A stretch of 64,000 bases of DNA from Kappaphycus alvarezii (lineage: Eukaryota; Rhodophyta; Florideophyceae; Gigartinales; Solieriaceae), in NCBI GenBank assembly GCA_002205965.3, contig NADL03000620.1, forward strand, positions 1,860,001 through 1,924,000, in the 5' to 3' direction. Shown one piece after another: positions 41,010 through 52,869 of the stretch. Position 1 is the first letter of the stretch. Each line of letters opens with the position of its first letter. The notes beneath the pieces were generated by a model, which was not told the DNA's origin, searched no databases, and was given only the letters and a program-made list of their open reading frames with translations. Made by a program: the position numbers and the translations under genes.

Positions 41010-42450
41010 TAATGTAAGCTTTTCATCTGTCTACGGAATCCTGAGGATGTGGACGCATGAAGTCACTGGAGCCCAAAGGGGAGCCACGAAGTGAGATCCT
41101 CCATCGTCGTACTCCAGGGAGACGGGTACAGCACTGGTCAGGGCACGGAGGCGGATTGTAACGATGTCTCTGTTACACCACTGTGCAATAAAGACTTGTT
41201 CGCTGTTGATATTCCAATTCTCCATTACACAGTGCCCCTTACCAGATATCTAAGATGGTTACTGCACATTCAAGCAGATGAACTCTTCAACGAAGAGTCA
41301 AGCTACGGATAAATTGAATTGATTCGTTGCTCTGCAACATCACAGAAATCCGACCGTTGTAGATACGAAGAGAAGGGTTTATGGTAGCCCGCAATAAAAA
41401 TAAAAAATCCTGCGCCGAAGAAGTGGAAGCATTCTTATCTCTGACCCATATTCAAACATTCCGAAGATTAATATAATACGCAGGAAGAGAACATGGAGTA
41501 GAGAGAAGAGATTGAGCTTCATCAAGATTCTGTATTAGAAGATTCAGCTGCTGATATGGATAATTTGAATGCCCAACAGTAATTCAACTCTTTAAGGAGG
41601 TCTTTTGAAAAATGAAATCAACGATGGTGCGCTTACTTCCTTATTTGAGAAATTTTGATGCCAAAAATCAATTGAAATCGCAATAAAAAAATCTGCATAA
41701 CCTTTAGACAAGCTTTATAACGATCAGAAAGCGACGAATCTAATCCTTTGGTTCCGAACCAAAACCAGAAACGAAAAAAAGTATCCAGACTTCTTGTAGT
41801 TTGAGCGATTGGTATGAGATGAAAGGCAAAAGGTGTAAAGATGTACATTTTAAGCAATTAGTTGCAAGCCGAGAAAATTCAAGTAATGCTGTTGGTAGAG
41901 AACGTAGCAGTTAGAGGGGTGAACTGAAAGGAGAATTGGCTAATGGATCTGGGTGAGAGGTAGTGATTAGAAGGACACAGAGAGGAAGGAAGGTTGAGAA
42001 CACATCTGTTGGATACTCAACGAGCAATGAGAAGAAAAAATTTTGGCCCAAGAGGTTTGTAGTCGAGCCCTCGGCATGGGTCTCGAAAAAGATAACGAAA
42101 ATTTTAGTGAAACACCCGAAGTGCAAGTCGAAAGCAGAGCATGTGTTTAAAATCAAAACTGAACCTTGTATGTACTCTATAATACCTTTTTCGTTATGTG
42201 TAGACTTGTTTATGCAAATGAAACGCAGTACATGTATAGCGAGGTTGTTCACTATATTGTGACAATACACGATGCGTACGTGGATGAGTGGGATATTACG
42301 TGGACATTCATCTATCATATCTTGGGTTGCACTTTCAGTCAGACTGCATTCGAGTGAGTACAGTGCTGGCGTCTACGAATTAGAATAAGAATGCAGACGT
42401 TGCTGCTAGAGTGCAAACAAACGGGTATGCCTCTCTCTTTCCAGAGAGTC
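41010..42450. other. Intergenic, no recognisable gene
   Basis: Short frames only: 41091-41312 plus (73 codons), 41911-42318 minus and 41963-42262 plus overlap each other. AT content rises here. Nothing assigned. Confidence 0.35.
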
Positions 42451-42457
42451 CCATCAC

Positions 42458-43204
42458 TTGGCCGTAGGCACTGTTTCTAGTTGGCCAAAAGTTACCAGGC
42501 CGAGTTCAGGTTTGTTTTACCTGACCGAGAAGAATTATGGAATCCTTAAGGATATATCGCTGGAGGTGGATGAGTTCTTGGCTAAAGCTAGGAGATCTAT
42601 AGGAGAAGTTGGAATCGACGCATTGGTCGTTCAGACTTACGCGAAAATTGCAAGGCGTTGTCGAGATGACAAGGAGCTGGGATTGACGAATTACCCTATG
42701 AGAGCGGCCCGAGGATGGCCGCATTCGATGGAGGTTTCTTCGAGCACAAAGAATGGTCTCTAAGAAAAGGTATGGAGAGCCATTCGAGTCTTAGGGGGGT
42801 CTTCGAGTACGAAGCTAATTACATCAATGCGGTGGGGTACTGGATGTACTTCCACGAGGTCGCAATTTCTATGAGGGCGAAGCTATTTCTGCGAAAGAAG
42901 ACGAAGAAGCGAAGATTTTCGATCTTTGGGCGGCCATATCAGTACGCTTGGGCTTCGAGTGACAGGATTACGGTGTGAGTTCTACAAACTCGCCGCAAGG
43001 GACCCGGCGTACGCAAAGCTTGTAATCCCCACTTTGGAGCAGAGCTCTTCCGTCTCCTTCGCCGACAACCTGGCCGAACCTATGGAGAAGTTAGACTCCC
43101 ATTTCACAACACAATTGATGAAGGCGGTAGCCACTCTTGGAGCCCAGAACGCCACGAAGCGCGCAGGGGGCAGTAGCAAGGGTGATGCCGCCGGCAAGAA
43201 GTAG
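42458..43204 (+). pseudogene. Gag-like ORF of the DIRS-like element
   Basis: Three overlapping frames (42458-42763, 42715-42978, 42926-43204) give a continuous polar protein with blocks like LKDISLEVDEFLAKARRSIG, YINAVGYWMYFHEVAISMRA and PTLEQSSSVSFADNLAEPME, ending GSSKGDAAGKK. The order and size fit a structural ORF before the RT. No zinc knuckle was seen. Two frame changes break it. Confidence 0.5.
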
Positions 43205-43509
43205 GTCTAAGAGAGACAAGGCGCCATGGTATTCGACGCACCGTTGTGTCGAAGCGTGGCGCCAGCTGGGATGCTCGAAGTTTCTTTGCAGAGCAATCCA
43301 GTTTGGGATCTTCGACGCCCCGGAACGTCCGTTCGTACCGGGGGAGGGTATCGAGCTCGGAGATATCCCACAGACCGAAGAGGACCGCGCGTTTGCCCTC
43401 GCGGACCTCAAAGAAGGTATTGAGTTGGGCATATACAGGGAGGTTTCGGCTTCCCACGCACGAAGGGCCAGGCCAATGGGGCAGTCATATCTTCCGCATT
43501 CACTGTCTG

Positions 43510-44545
43510 GCACGAAGTCGAAGAAGGGATCAAGGGCAGGTTTGTCGTCAACTTGAGCGTTCAATCGAAGCACTGGAACAAGGGTTCTGTGAGGATGGAG
43601 ACTCTGCCGGAGTTTGCTGCTTCGATCCAGGAAGGGGACCACTTCCTGTCGTTCGACATCAAGAAGGGATATCGCCACCTTCGGCTCCATCCATCTATGC
43701 GGGATTGGTTCTTGTTCCGTTATTCCGGACGGTACTATCAGTGTATCGCGTTACCGTTTGGCTGGGGTCCTTCAGCTTTATGGTTTACAAGACTTATGTC
43801 CCGTTCGTCCAGGAGCTTCGTCGGTTCGGCTACCGCGTCCTCGCGTACTTGGACGACTTCCTCTTGGCCCCAGCCCTTATGGAGTTGTTTCCACACGTCT
43901 CCATTGTCAAAGGGCTCGCACAAGAATCGAGATTTTAATGAAGACGCTCGGACTTATCCGACAAGTGGACAAAGGCGAATGGGAAGGAGCGACTCGAGTG
44001 GAACATCTCGGAGTCATCGTGGACTCTATGGAAATGAAGTTCTACGTCGCTCCCCGCAAACTACGGAAAGTAAGGAGGCTTGCGGGGCACATACTGAAGG
44101 AAGTTCGCAATGGGCGCAGGTGGGTCACGAGAAAGGCCATCACGTCTTTCTGTGGCGTATGTGTCTCGCTTACGTTGCCAATGCCCTGGTCGAGGTTTTA
44201 TTCGCGATCCCTTTATTGGATCTATCGTCCCCCAAGAAGGACTCGAGGGACGTTGTCGACTGTCTCACCAAAGTATCCGCGACGTCCAATTTTGGCATCG
44301 CCTCAGTCAGTCGGAGTTGGACGGGAGGTGTATCACTCCATTCACACCCACGTGCCTCCTTGCACACGGACGCGGCGGATGTTGGGTACGGGGGTACCCT
44401 ACATACGTCGGATATGCGACCGGGCGTGAAAGGAGAATATGCAGCTCAGAGTATCTGGACCTGGAGAGACCGTGCCAAATCAATCACACTTCGCGAGCTG
44501 AAAGCTATTCGGTTGCTCCTGTCAAGTCACTCGGCCGTCGCATAA
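43510..44545 (+). pseudogene. Reverse transcriptase/RNase H of the DIRS-like element
   Basis: FVVNLSVQSKHWNKGSVRME begins the RT. The first catalytic Asp is in LSFDIKKGYRHLRLHP (about 43645-43695). The YLDD motif is intact in RVLAYLDDFLLAPA (about 43830-43875), in a neighbouring frame. RVEHLGVIVDSMEMKFYVAP closes the RT. RNase H follows with ASLHTDAADVGYGGTLHT (catalytic Asp, about 44355-44410) and SITLRELKAIRLLLSS (catalytic Glu), ending at a TAA at 44543. Both polymerase and RNase H catalytic residues survive, though the protein is split across three frames. Confidence 0.85.
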
Positions 44546-44555
44546 TAGAGCTGGA

Positions 44556-45320
44556 TTGCAAAGATGTTTTGGTCCAACCGACAACCAGGCTGTAGCCTAC
44601 GTGGCCAACAGCTTTGTATCCGCCAGTCGCCCTATGATGCGAGAGCTCCGTCGACTCAAGACCGTGCTCGACCGTCTTGGAATTCAAATCAAGACCGAGT
44701 GGCTGCCTTCTGTGGCCAACAAGTTTGCCGACAATCTCTCGCGACGGTTCCCCCGTGGAGACCTACAGATTCGTCGGCAGCTTCGGCGTTCCGTGATGGC
44801 TGGTCTTCGCGCACCTCTCGACGCGTTCAAATACCGGCCTCTAGGCGAACACCCCGTTTTCCTTCGACGTCAATGTTACCAGGAACTGAGTTCCCCATGG
44901 ACGGAGAGCGATCAGGTCCGAGTTCTGTGTCCCCCGGTAGACCTGATCGGGCCGACGGTCACGAAGCTCACTCAGACGAAGGCACCTGCCGTGTTGTTGA
45001 TTCCAGACTGGCCGAGACAACCGTGGCACGCTGCAGCGATTCATGTGGCCCGGAGTTGGACTCGACTACCGCACCCACCGAAGGAAATCTGGAGTGCACA
45101 ACGACGCCTGAACCCGCAATGGCGTCTGCTTCTCGTAGGTCAATCTATGATAACGCGTCCGAGGCCCGTATGCAGTTGTCAACCGCCGCTCTTCAGCACA
45201 TTATCGGTGGCGCTCCCACTCCTGGGACCCGCATGTCGGCTGAGTTTTCTCTTTTTTATTATTTTAAGTTCGATTGCAGGGAATTTCATTTTTCTCCAAT
45301 TGGAATTATTTATTATGTGA
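44556..45320 (+). CDS. 3' part of RNase H and C-terminal region, DIRS-like element
   Basis: An open frame of 254 codons starts within RNase H: TDNQAVAYVANSFVSASRPM carries the third catalytic Asp. It continues with IKTEWLPSVANKFADNLSRR, the fourth RNase H block (A-D-x-L-S-R). It then has a DIRS/Ngaro-type tail with DLIGPTVTKLTQTKAPAVLL and PDWPRQPWHAAAI. After about residue 205 the sequence becomes hydrophobic and AT-rich and probably runs past the real end of the gene. It is separated from the previous segment by one stop and a frame change, so alone it lacks the polymerase. Confidence 0.7.
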   Translation: MQRCFGPTDNQAVAYVANSFVSASRPMMRELRRLKTVLDRLGIQIKTEWLPSVANKFADNLSRRFPRGDLQIRRQLRRSVMAGLRAPLDAFKYRPLGEHPVFLRRQCYQELSSPWTESDQVRVLCPPVDLIGPTVTKLTQTKAPAVLLIPDWPRQPWHAAAIHVARSWTRLPHPPKEIWSAQRRLNPQWRLLLVGQSMITRPRPVCSCQPPLFSTLSVALPLLGPACRLSFLFFIILSSIAGNFIFLQLELFIM

Positions 45321-45360
45321 TCTACCCTATTCCATTATTTTCTCGACAATTCGAATACTA

Positions 45361-48300
45361 ACGTATGGATTTCTGTCTATTGTAAGAAATAATCTACACA
45401 ACGAAAGAGATAAGTTTTGTAGTGGTAGTAAACGTGCCGGATAAAATGATTACGTTAAAGAATAAACAAATTTCGTAAAGTATTAGTAGCAAGATTCCAA
45501 AAGTTTAGTTTGTATCATTTGCGAAGACTTTGCTCACAAGAAAAGAAACAATAAAAATCTTAAATTTCCAACCAAACCAATAGAGTGTGTACTGGCCATT
45601 TTTGTAACATTTATCCTTCATTTATACTTTTGAAACTCTTTATCGACGTACTACCCAGCCTTTTCTTCCTTTTACCTCAATTCTGTACCTTACCATCACT
45701 ACTATCCAGTTTGCTTCATTCCATATCACTTTGAACCCCTTCATCCCATCTATGTAGCTACCTTATCTACTGCAAGAGCCACCAGCCATCGTCTTATTAG
45801 GTCTCTCCCGCATTTATTGATCTACATTGATAAATACCCTAAGAAACCCTAATCGATTATTTTCCCTATCTAAACCCCATTTTATCTATTAAAGCCAGCA
45901 CTATTTTACGTTCATCATCGGGATTACCCCCCTTAGTCTCTTCATATAGACGTGCTGCTCCTCAAAAGGCGAAAAAATGAATCTATACGCCCGCGAGATA
46001 GATCCAAAAGTCAAATATAATCTGACAGGTTAGTGACTGAGGTCTTTGGAACCTCAAAATACGTATAAAATTTAGAAAAAATGTACGTTTTTAAATATTA
46101 ACACGGTGTCTGTGTGAAGATGCTCGAGAGAGAGAGCGGTGGCCCGGTGACTGCAACTATGACAGCCCTTCCAGTCCTTCGTGATAGTTCTGCTCAAGCA
46201 CCAAAACTATTCAATGTGTACCTACAGCGTAGCGAAGTTTTCCTAGTAACGGTTTAGTATATTTTTATGCTCTTAACCAATATAAAACAAAAAAATGCCA
46301 ATATCCGAAAAAAAATCAGACTTAAATAAAACACTTTGGGGTGAAATTAGGGACTCTAAAACCAGAGCTCGAAATTATTTTCGAGAATGAACAGGAGACA
46401 GTTTATTCTTCATGTCTCGTAACAACAGAAAGATATTAGAAAAATTAACTTGAAAGCCAGAGAAAACGTTTATGGTTGAACAGATGAGCAAAAGATAGAC
46501 AAAAACAAAAAAAATCTGTTCACGGTTGTTTCTGGCCGGGTAGTAATAGTAGGACTGTAGTTTGGGCACACGTATACAAAGTGGTTCTTTTGCTGAGAAC
46601 GCGGCCTACGATGCTTCTGTTGCATTAATTTTATGTAAGAGTTTAAGGAGAAGGTAAGTGAGTGAGATGGACGGAATAGGGGTGGATAAGAGAATGTTTT
46701 TGGTACTATTCCAACTCTTGATACGGATTTGGCAAAAATACAAACCAGTTGAGGCGAATTTCCTTTCCTGCCTTGAATAATTTTTTAATAGAGCTTGAAA
46801 CCCTTTCAATGGAGTATGTAAACGATATACAGAACTAAAGTCCAAAAATTGATATTGTATGGATGGAATAGAAGATCAGTTGAAGCTGTAGAAAAGTTCT
46901 AGGTTCGAGGATTTTGTTTGGCACTGATTTGATTGTTGCTACCGAACTTAGTTATATGCTTAGGTGGTTTTTAAGCTCTTAATAGCTCCATTCAGTTCTC
47001 CAAGCTAAGGATTTTGGACTGGGTAGTCGTCGGAAGAATATTTTTTGGGAAATAATACTCGGGCTTGGTGGTTTCTATCCCTAGACGGTACGATTTTATC
47101 ACAAATTTTAAGCTTCCCTTGCTTCAAAATCATTTAGAGCTCATGTGCCTCTTTAATGTTTTGATGATGTTTGTGCTGGGAAACACAGGAGCAATAATTA
47201 TTATGATATAGAGCTTTGTTTTTAATGAGATCGGTACAGTGAAGTTAAGTTTAGGTACCCATTCGTCCCTGGCTAGGCCTCAGACCGAAAGATTATCTTT
47301 AGGTCTCGTTAATCAGAGGGAATCTCAGCGGGCATCCGGACACAGCTCAGAGACTTCTCTGACTTTGTAATTTCCATAGATTTTGAAAGAAAACTTTTCA
47401 AAAATATGAGCCCCAAGTAAAGATACAATGACACGATATCTACGCTCCTGTACAAATTTACTGGATACCAACCTACATATCTACCACAGTAAATTAACCC
47501 CCCATTTAAAAAAAGTAAAGATCATAATGATAATAAATACAAATTAATTTGAAATGATAAGTACGAAAAGCAACTCAATTAACGCAGGATCAGGTTATTT
47601 ATAAAAAAATTTGCGTTTTTCAGGCATAACATTACTTTACGATCTTACCGCTGATACCCTCTGGACGAAATCTAAAGCTATTTTGTTCCAAACAGATGAA
47701 AGTAGAATCAAATCGGTCGCGCACGCTAAAAGAACCGAACAAACTTGAATAGGGGTACTCTGTGCAGAATAATTAACTGCTAGTAATCATATATTTATTT
47801 CATATATGAAGAACTTGTCCTCACAGCAGTAACTTCACCATCAATAATTTTCATTATCCATTAGTATTTAGACAAGCAGATGACACCATAAAGATGAAAA
47901 GGTGAATGGGTTTAGTTCATGTAGGAACTTGATTACTAAATAAAATACGAAAAGGGAAAATAAGTTAAAGTAGCCTATCTGTTGTCGATTCAACACGAAG
48001 TTATCAATAAATGAACTTGTGTCAATAGCAGAGAAGAGACCCTTATGACCTTCAAATTGGGAGATGATAAATTAAATGCTCTAGAGAAAGAATATTAGAC
48101 AGATACGTTTCTCAGACGAAAGTAATAACATTATGGGAGCCTTACTTTTTCAAATATTTCAGATTGTATCTTAGTGATAAAATATGTAAACCGAAAGGAT
48201 CGGCTAGATCAATATTTTCAATGATAACCATACCTCTAGGCATAGAGGTCACAGATGGTTTCTCAAAACATTATCTCACATAAAGAGACCAAATTTTTCC

Positions 48301-50900
48301 CTGAATGGAACGTTTTATTTTGAGGAAACGTATAAATTACCAAATGTGTCAAAAATAAAAAGTTTAAACTCTAAACCAATGGTAAACCTGAATTATTTTC
48401 TATTATCAACAAGAAAAAAGAGGCAGTGAGAATAGGTTCTTTTATCTTCCTCAGACTGTATTAGTACAACAGATATCATGAAAAATAACTGAATTATGCC
48501 AAAGAAGTCATTATTTATAAACTACTGTATTACATCAATAACGTTATCGTTGAGAAACTATTGAAGAAAGTGAATTTTACTCCTGCCGGTTTGTTTTAAG
48601 TTAGTTCGAAGAATATCGCAGAAATATATTATCAAAAGTGTAGATGTAGCATTTTTTACCTATTTAAAGGGTAAAGGTCCCAAACCGTTATACGCACTTT
48701 AAAAGTGATTTCTGATTTCAGGTAGTGAAAATAATGCAGATAAAGCCCAATTTATAGAATTTTTTTCACCCTTTAACCGATGAAAAATATTGAGATTCCA
48801 TCAGAACGACCGCAGAAACGTTTCACTGTCAGTTATACTCAAAAATATCCGTAGACTTTCTTTTTAGAACCGAATTCGATTTTAGTAAACGCAGGAATAA
48901 ATAAAAGAATTACGCACATCTTTGCTGGACATATGAACAGAACCCTTTTACTATTTCAGATTTCATACGTTATCGTGTCTAACAGCGATAGCTTTCATTT
49001 AATATGAGGCAGTTTTTGTCCCCATATGAGGGAAAAAAAGTTTATCAGACAAATATTTACAGGAGCTGTAACGATTGACAACATGTTTTTGGACCTGTAC
49101 ATATTTAATAGGAAGGGTGCTCTAGAATAATAGAACTGCAGAAAATAGGTGCTTTTCAGGTTAAACTTCGTACTAATTCAGGTAAAACATACAAAGTTGG
49201 TATTAAATTGACAAAATGTGGCAAATGAAACTAAAATTGAAGTTTATCGGATGGGAAAAAGTGGTTCATACCCTGAAAAGCGTTAAAATACCGAAAATCT
49301 TGATTTGGTCGAGCTTTACCATTGCTGAAAGTATAACGTAGCACAAAAAAACAGAAAAACAAATTTTTACTGAAGAATATTCACCCTAAACATTATCCTC
49401 ATATGATTAAGTTGGTGTGAAAGATACTATTATGCCTCAATAAAAAAGAAACAGTTTCCAAAATAACATTCCAAATTAGAGAAATTTACATCAACTGCAA
49501 AACTATCTTTTCCAATGCGAGTAAGAGAAATGTAAGAGTATAAATTAGAACCACAAAAATTTAAACTTGAATGTTGATGGCATGTTTTTCCTCTCACCCA
49601 AGCACTGAAATTGAAAAATACAACTTGAAGACATTGCCAGCAAAATACAAAATCCCACCGTAATTGCTCAAAAACTAGATTTCGGTACCGCATAATAATT
49701 AAACTTACCTCCTGACCAGATAAATCTTCATCGAACATTTCGAGTGTCTTTAATCAAGCATCATTTTTTTTCTGTAAATAAGTGTGTAAAATTTTCTTTC
49801 CTGCGGATGTATCATTGGGGCAAGATAGACAGAAATAGAATGGCAAGAAAGTTGTGGGTGGAATTTTTGATCCCTACTGCAGTAATGCTTTGGCCCTAGG
49901 ACATTTTTTGGCAATATAGGCGGGTATTTTCATCGTTTTTTGTTCAAAATGTTTACCAACAAGCTATATAAGAATATATATGGACTAGTTAGAGCGTCAA
50001 GATTTAGGAATTTTTTTTGAATATTGCATGCTGAAGTATTTAGCCTCAAAAATGAGATACGTAACAGCATGGAACTATCCAGCACTTAATTTTTTTTGGC
50101 AGCTCTGTGTATCAAAGTTTTTCCAAATGGATTTACTTTTTCGAGTATTCAAGAAAATAATTGCATAATGAAGCTTCTAGAGGATTTATTATCTTAAAAT
50201 CTCTTCGAGATAAATCATTTCTGTGGGTATTTTGCTATGTTTATGATAATGAAATTGAGCGCAGTATTCTTGATAGTGTTGAGGATAACAGCTGTGAACT
50301 TCTAATGCTTACTGAAAGACATATGAAGAGCATAAATGAGCTGAAAAGCATAGAGATGTCATGTTTTCTCGTGAAGAGTTAAATTTAGTTTTTTGGACAG
50401 GCATGATCTTTATCGAGTGACTCAGTTGTAAAGACATATATTTCTTATATAGCTATATGCTCTTCATTTTTTAATTAATTTTTAAAGAAAGCTCTAAAGC
50501 CATTCAACACAACTGTTCCAAGGAATTTTCATTTGAACGCGCATCTGTATACTAATGAATACCGCTTTCCCAACAATTTGCAGAAATTAGACTGAACCCG
50601 CGAGATGAGAGAATAAAAGGACTATTTTAGTGTTAGGGTTTTGGTGTAAAATACTTGGTTTTTGCGAGAAAGTCGCAGGCAAGGCGGAGTTGTGAAAAAT
50701 TTGCAGCTGAATCTAAATTTTCTCTTTAATTTATTTTGTTCTCCGACCTTCAATCAGACAGGAAGGTACACTTTATTTGTATCGGAAGTATTGTATTTCT
50801 TTGAAAATATGTTCTCTTTCATTTTCCTATATACGGATCCTTTGGATTTATTAAAATTTCTCTGGAAAATAATACTCGATATATTTCCTTCCGAGTCTGT
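45361..50900. other. AT-rich block without recognisable genes
   Basis: Base composition shifts sharply to AT-rich immediately after the DIRS-like element and stays so for about 10 kb. Only short ORFs occur (for example 49430-49738 minus, 50161-50382 plus). An integrase belonging to the fossil Gypsy element on its right would be expected around 49-50.9 kb but could not be read with confidence. Confidence 0.55.
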
Positions 50901-50979
50901 TTAAGTTTTCATCACCGAATTTAACAACTGCTATAATCGCCAATTTGGATATAATATTTGAAAATGTTCTTTTCAATTA

Positions 50980-51400
50980 TTTCTGCTTTCTTGGTAATGA
51001 ATCAGCAACTTTGTTTTCCTTACCCTCTAAGTATTGAATTTGTTCGTCAAATTCTTGTATAAAATCAACTCATCTGACTTCTTTACGGATAGAGTTTTCT
51101 GAGTATCCATATGGTTCGGTGGATTATGATTAGATATAAACTTAAATGTTGAACCATTAAAAAATGCTCTCTACACATTTAATGCTAAATGACTTCAAAC
51201 ACTTCTCTCTTATGGGTAGTGTAGTTTCTTCTGTCCCTTTTAGTTTACGATATACAAATGCAACCGTTCGATCAACTTCGTATCTTCTGCGTTAGAATTG
51301 CTCCAGTAATTGTTCGCAGTTATCTGTTACACGTTCATAAAAAACTTTTGGGTCTCCTTATTGCAACTCAGGAGTTTCAGTAAGGCTTTTTATTAAATCA
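50980..51400 (-). pseudogene. RNase H of the fossil Gypsy element
   Basis: Minus-strand blocks LIERLHLYIVN, LALNVRAFFNGSTFK-like sequence (with one stop inside) and KFISNHNPPNHMDTQKTLS match the R-P-I-A-Y-I-S-K, A-L-x-x-W-R-x-F-L-x-G and S-D-H-x-P-L segments of Gypsy RNase H. The catalytic D of S-D-H is N here. The sequence is stop-ridden. Confidence 0.75.
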
Positions 51401-51499
51401 TCGAAATACTTATGACATTGCAGAGGTCAGCCAAAATTTGCACACTTATTTGTGTGATTAGTTAAAGTGATATTAATCCTAGCAAAATGTTTTATGAGT

Positions 51500-52340
51500 A
51501 TTGGGTAGTAATTACAATGTCCAAGAAACTCTAAATTTCAGCTACAAAAGATAGTGGTTCCCAATCTTTAATCGCTTCAAATTTCTCGGGATCGATTCTT
51601 ATTCCATCTTTTCCAATAATGTACTAATAACTTTAAATATGACTTTAAGAAATAACGTTTGGATAGTTTACCGTACAAAAAACTTTTCCTTAATACCTCA
51701 AGAATTTCGGATACATTTCTTTTGTGATATTATTTTTTACTATAAATATAATTTTATCGATGTAGAAGAGAAAATTTTTATCTAATAAAATACGAAAAAA
51801 TGTTTTTCATTGATCCTGGGAAAATTCTAGAGCTCCTGAGAGACAAAATGTTGAAACCAAATATTCAAACTGAACATATCGAGCTCTAACCGCCGTCTTT
51901 GGTAATATTACTCCCTAATTCTAAGGTTATGTTATCCTTATCATAAATATGGCCATTAAAAGTATTTTCCCTCCTGCTTGATCTCAATCTTCACCAAGTC
52001 GTGGAAGCAGCATTTTTAATATTCTCTACATTAAATTCGCAATTGTCTAAGCAAATTTTCAATTGTGCATCCTTTGGGGGTTAAAATACAGGGATTCCCC
52101 AACGACTAATCTTTGGGAGAATAAACCTATTTTCTGTTAAATTATCAATTACGTTTTCGTTTCAGAAAGTTCATTTTGATTTAATTTGAACAATGGACCA
52201 ATCTCATGCTTCTCTTATCTAATCCTCTTTCTGTAACTCTATTTTCATTTTAACTACTCTCTTTGGCGGTAATTTCTTTGGTAATTCTTCTGTAAAAATT
52301 TCTTTAATTTCTTTCAATACGTGTTTCAACTCCTCTCTCT
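51500..52340 (-). pseudogene. pol: Reverse transcriptase of the fossil Gypsy element
   Basis: The minus strand reads VLKEIKEIFTEELPKKLPPK and RVVKMKIELQKED near 52325-52230, the usual segment just before RT. DKNFLFYIDKIIFIVKNN near 51790-51735 has YIDK where YxDD is expected. IIGKDGIRIDPEKFEAIKDW near 51615-51555 is the thumb connection. Many stops intervene and the second catalytic Asp is changed to Lys, so the enzyme is dead. Confidence 0.8.
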
Positions 52341-52511
52341 CACCATAATCTCTTGGTTGGTACCAATACATTCTACTTTGATCATACCCTCTCCTAGATA
52401 TTTGAGACCATTCTCTCTTTCATTATTTTGTTTTAATATCAAATGATACATGAAATGTCCATTCTTACGGCTATGCTGAACTAAAAATTTACTCGATAGC
52501 AAGTTAAGGTG

Positions 52512-52850
52512 TTAGCCTTCTTGATAAAGAGCCTTTGCGTTCAGCACGTTATATTCATTTCTACCTTGGAGTAGTATAAGATTTAAATTCCAGTCAATGA
52601 CTGCGTTGAACTCGGAAAGCCATGAATTCTCTTGGATTGAAACATAAGCGATCCAGTCAATTTTGTAGATGGCAATACGAAATTGCGGCTTTCTTATTGG
52701 TAAATTAAGAAATTCGTCACTTATCTCCATCTCTACAGTTTTGCCTTCCAAGATTTCATATTTAAGTAGTGACTTCTCTCTTTCTAATTCCATCTGTTCT
52801 GTGAAACCCTTTGATATTACCAACCCTTCATATTCAGTACCGATTGACAT
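52512..52850 (-). pseudogene. Aspartic protease segment of the fossil Gypsy element
   Basis: A 112-codon minus frame ends its folded part with YVSIQENSWLSEFNAVIDWN and LNLILLQGRNEYNV. This matches the retropepsin C-terminal region (I-L-G-x-D-W-L-x-x-x-N-A-V-I-D-W-x). In this copy I-L-G-x-D has become IQENS. The active-site DTG would lie just upstream and was not found, so the piece is truncated or mutated there. Confidence 0.6.
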
Positions 52851-52869
52851 TCTGCATGAGCAGTAATTT

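Larger units (their letters stand above)
42458..45330 (+). mobile_element. DIRS/Ngaro-like (tyrosine-recombinase-type) retrotransposon, decayed
   Basis: A gag-like region (42458-43204) is followed by an RT and RNase H with the diagnostic sequence features of DIRS/Ngaro elements rather than Gypsy. These include FDIKKGYRHLRLHPSMRDWF, LPFGWGPSALWFTRLM and LAYLDDFLL, and the C-terminal PPVDLIGPTVTKLTQTKAPA with LLIPDWPRQPWHAAAI. No tyrosine recombinase and no split inverted or direct terminal repeats were found, so the element may be truncated or the recombinase lost. Frame changes occur near 43550, 43770, 43940 and 44550. Confidence 0.8.

Noticed and set aside
49430..49738. Integrase of the fossil Gypsy element
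   Set aside because: The expected position fits, but no H-H-C-C, D-x-D or D...E blocks could be read in any minus-strand frame.
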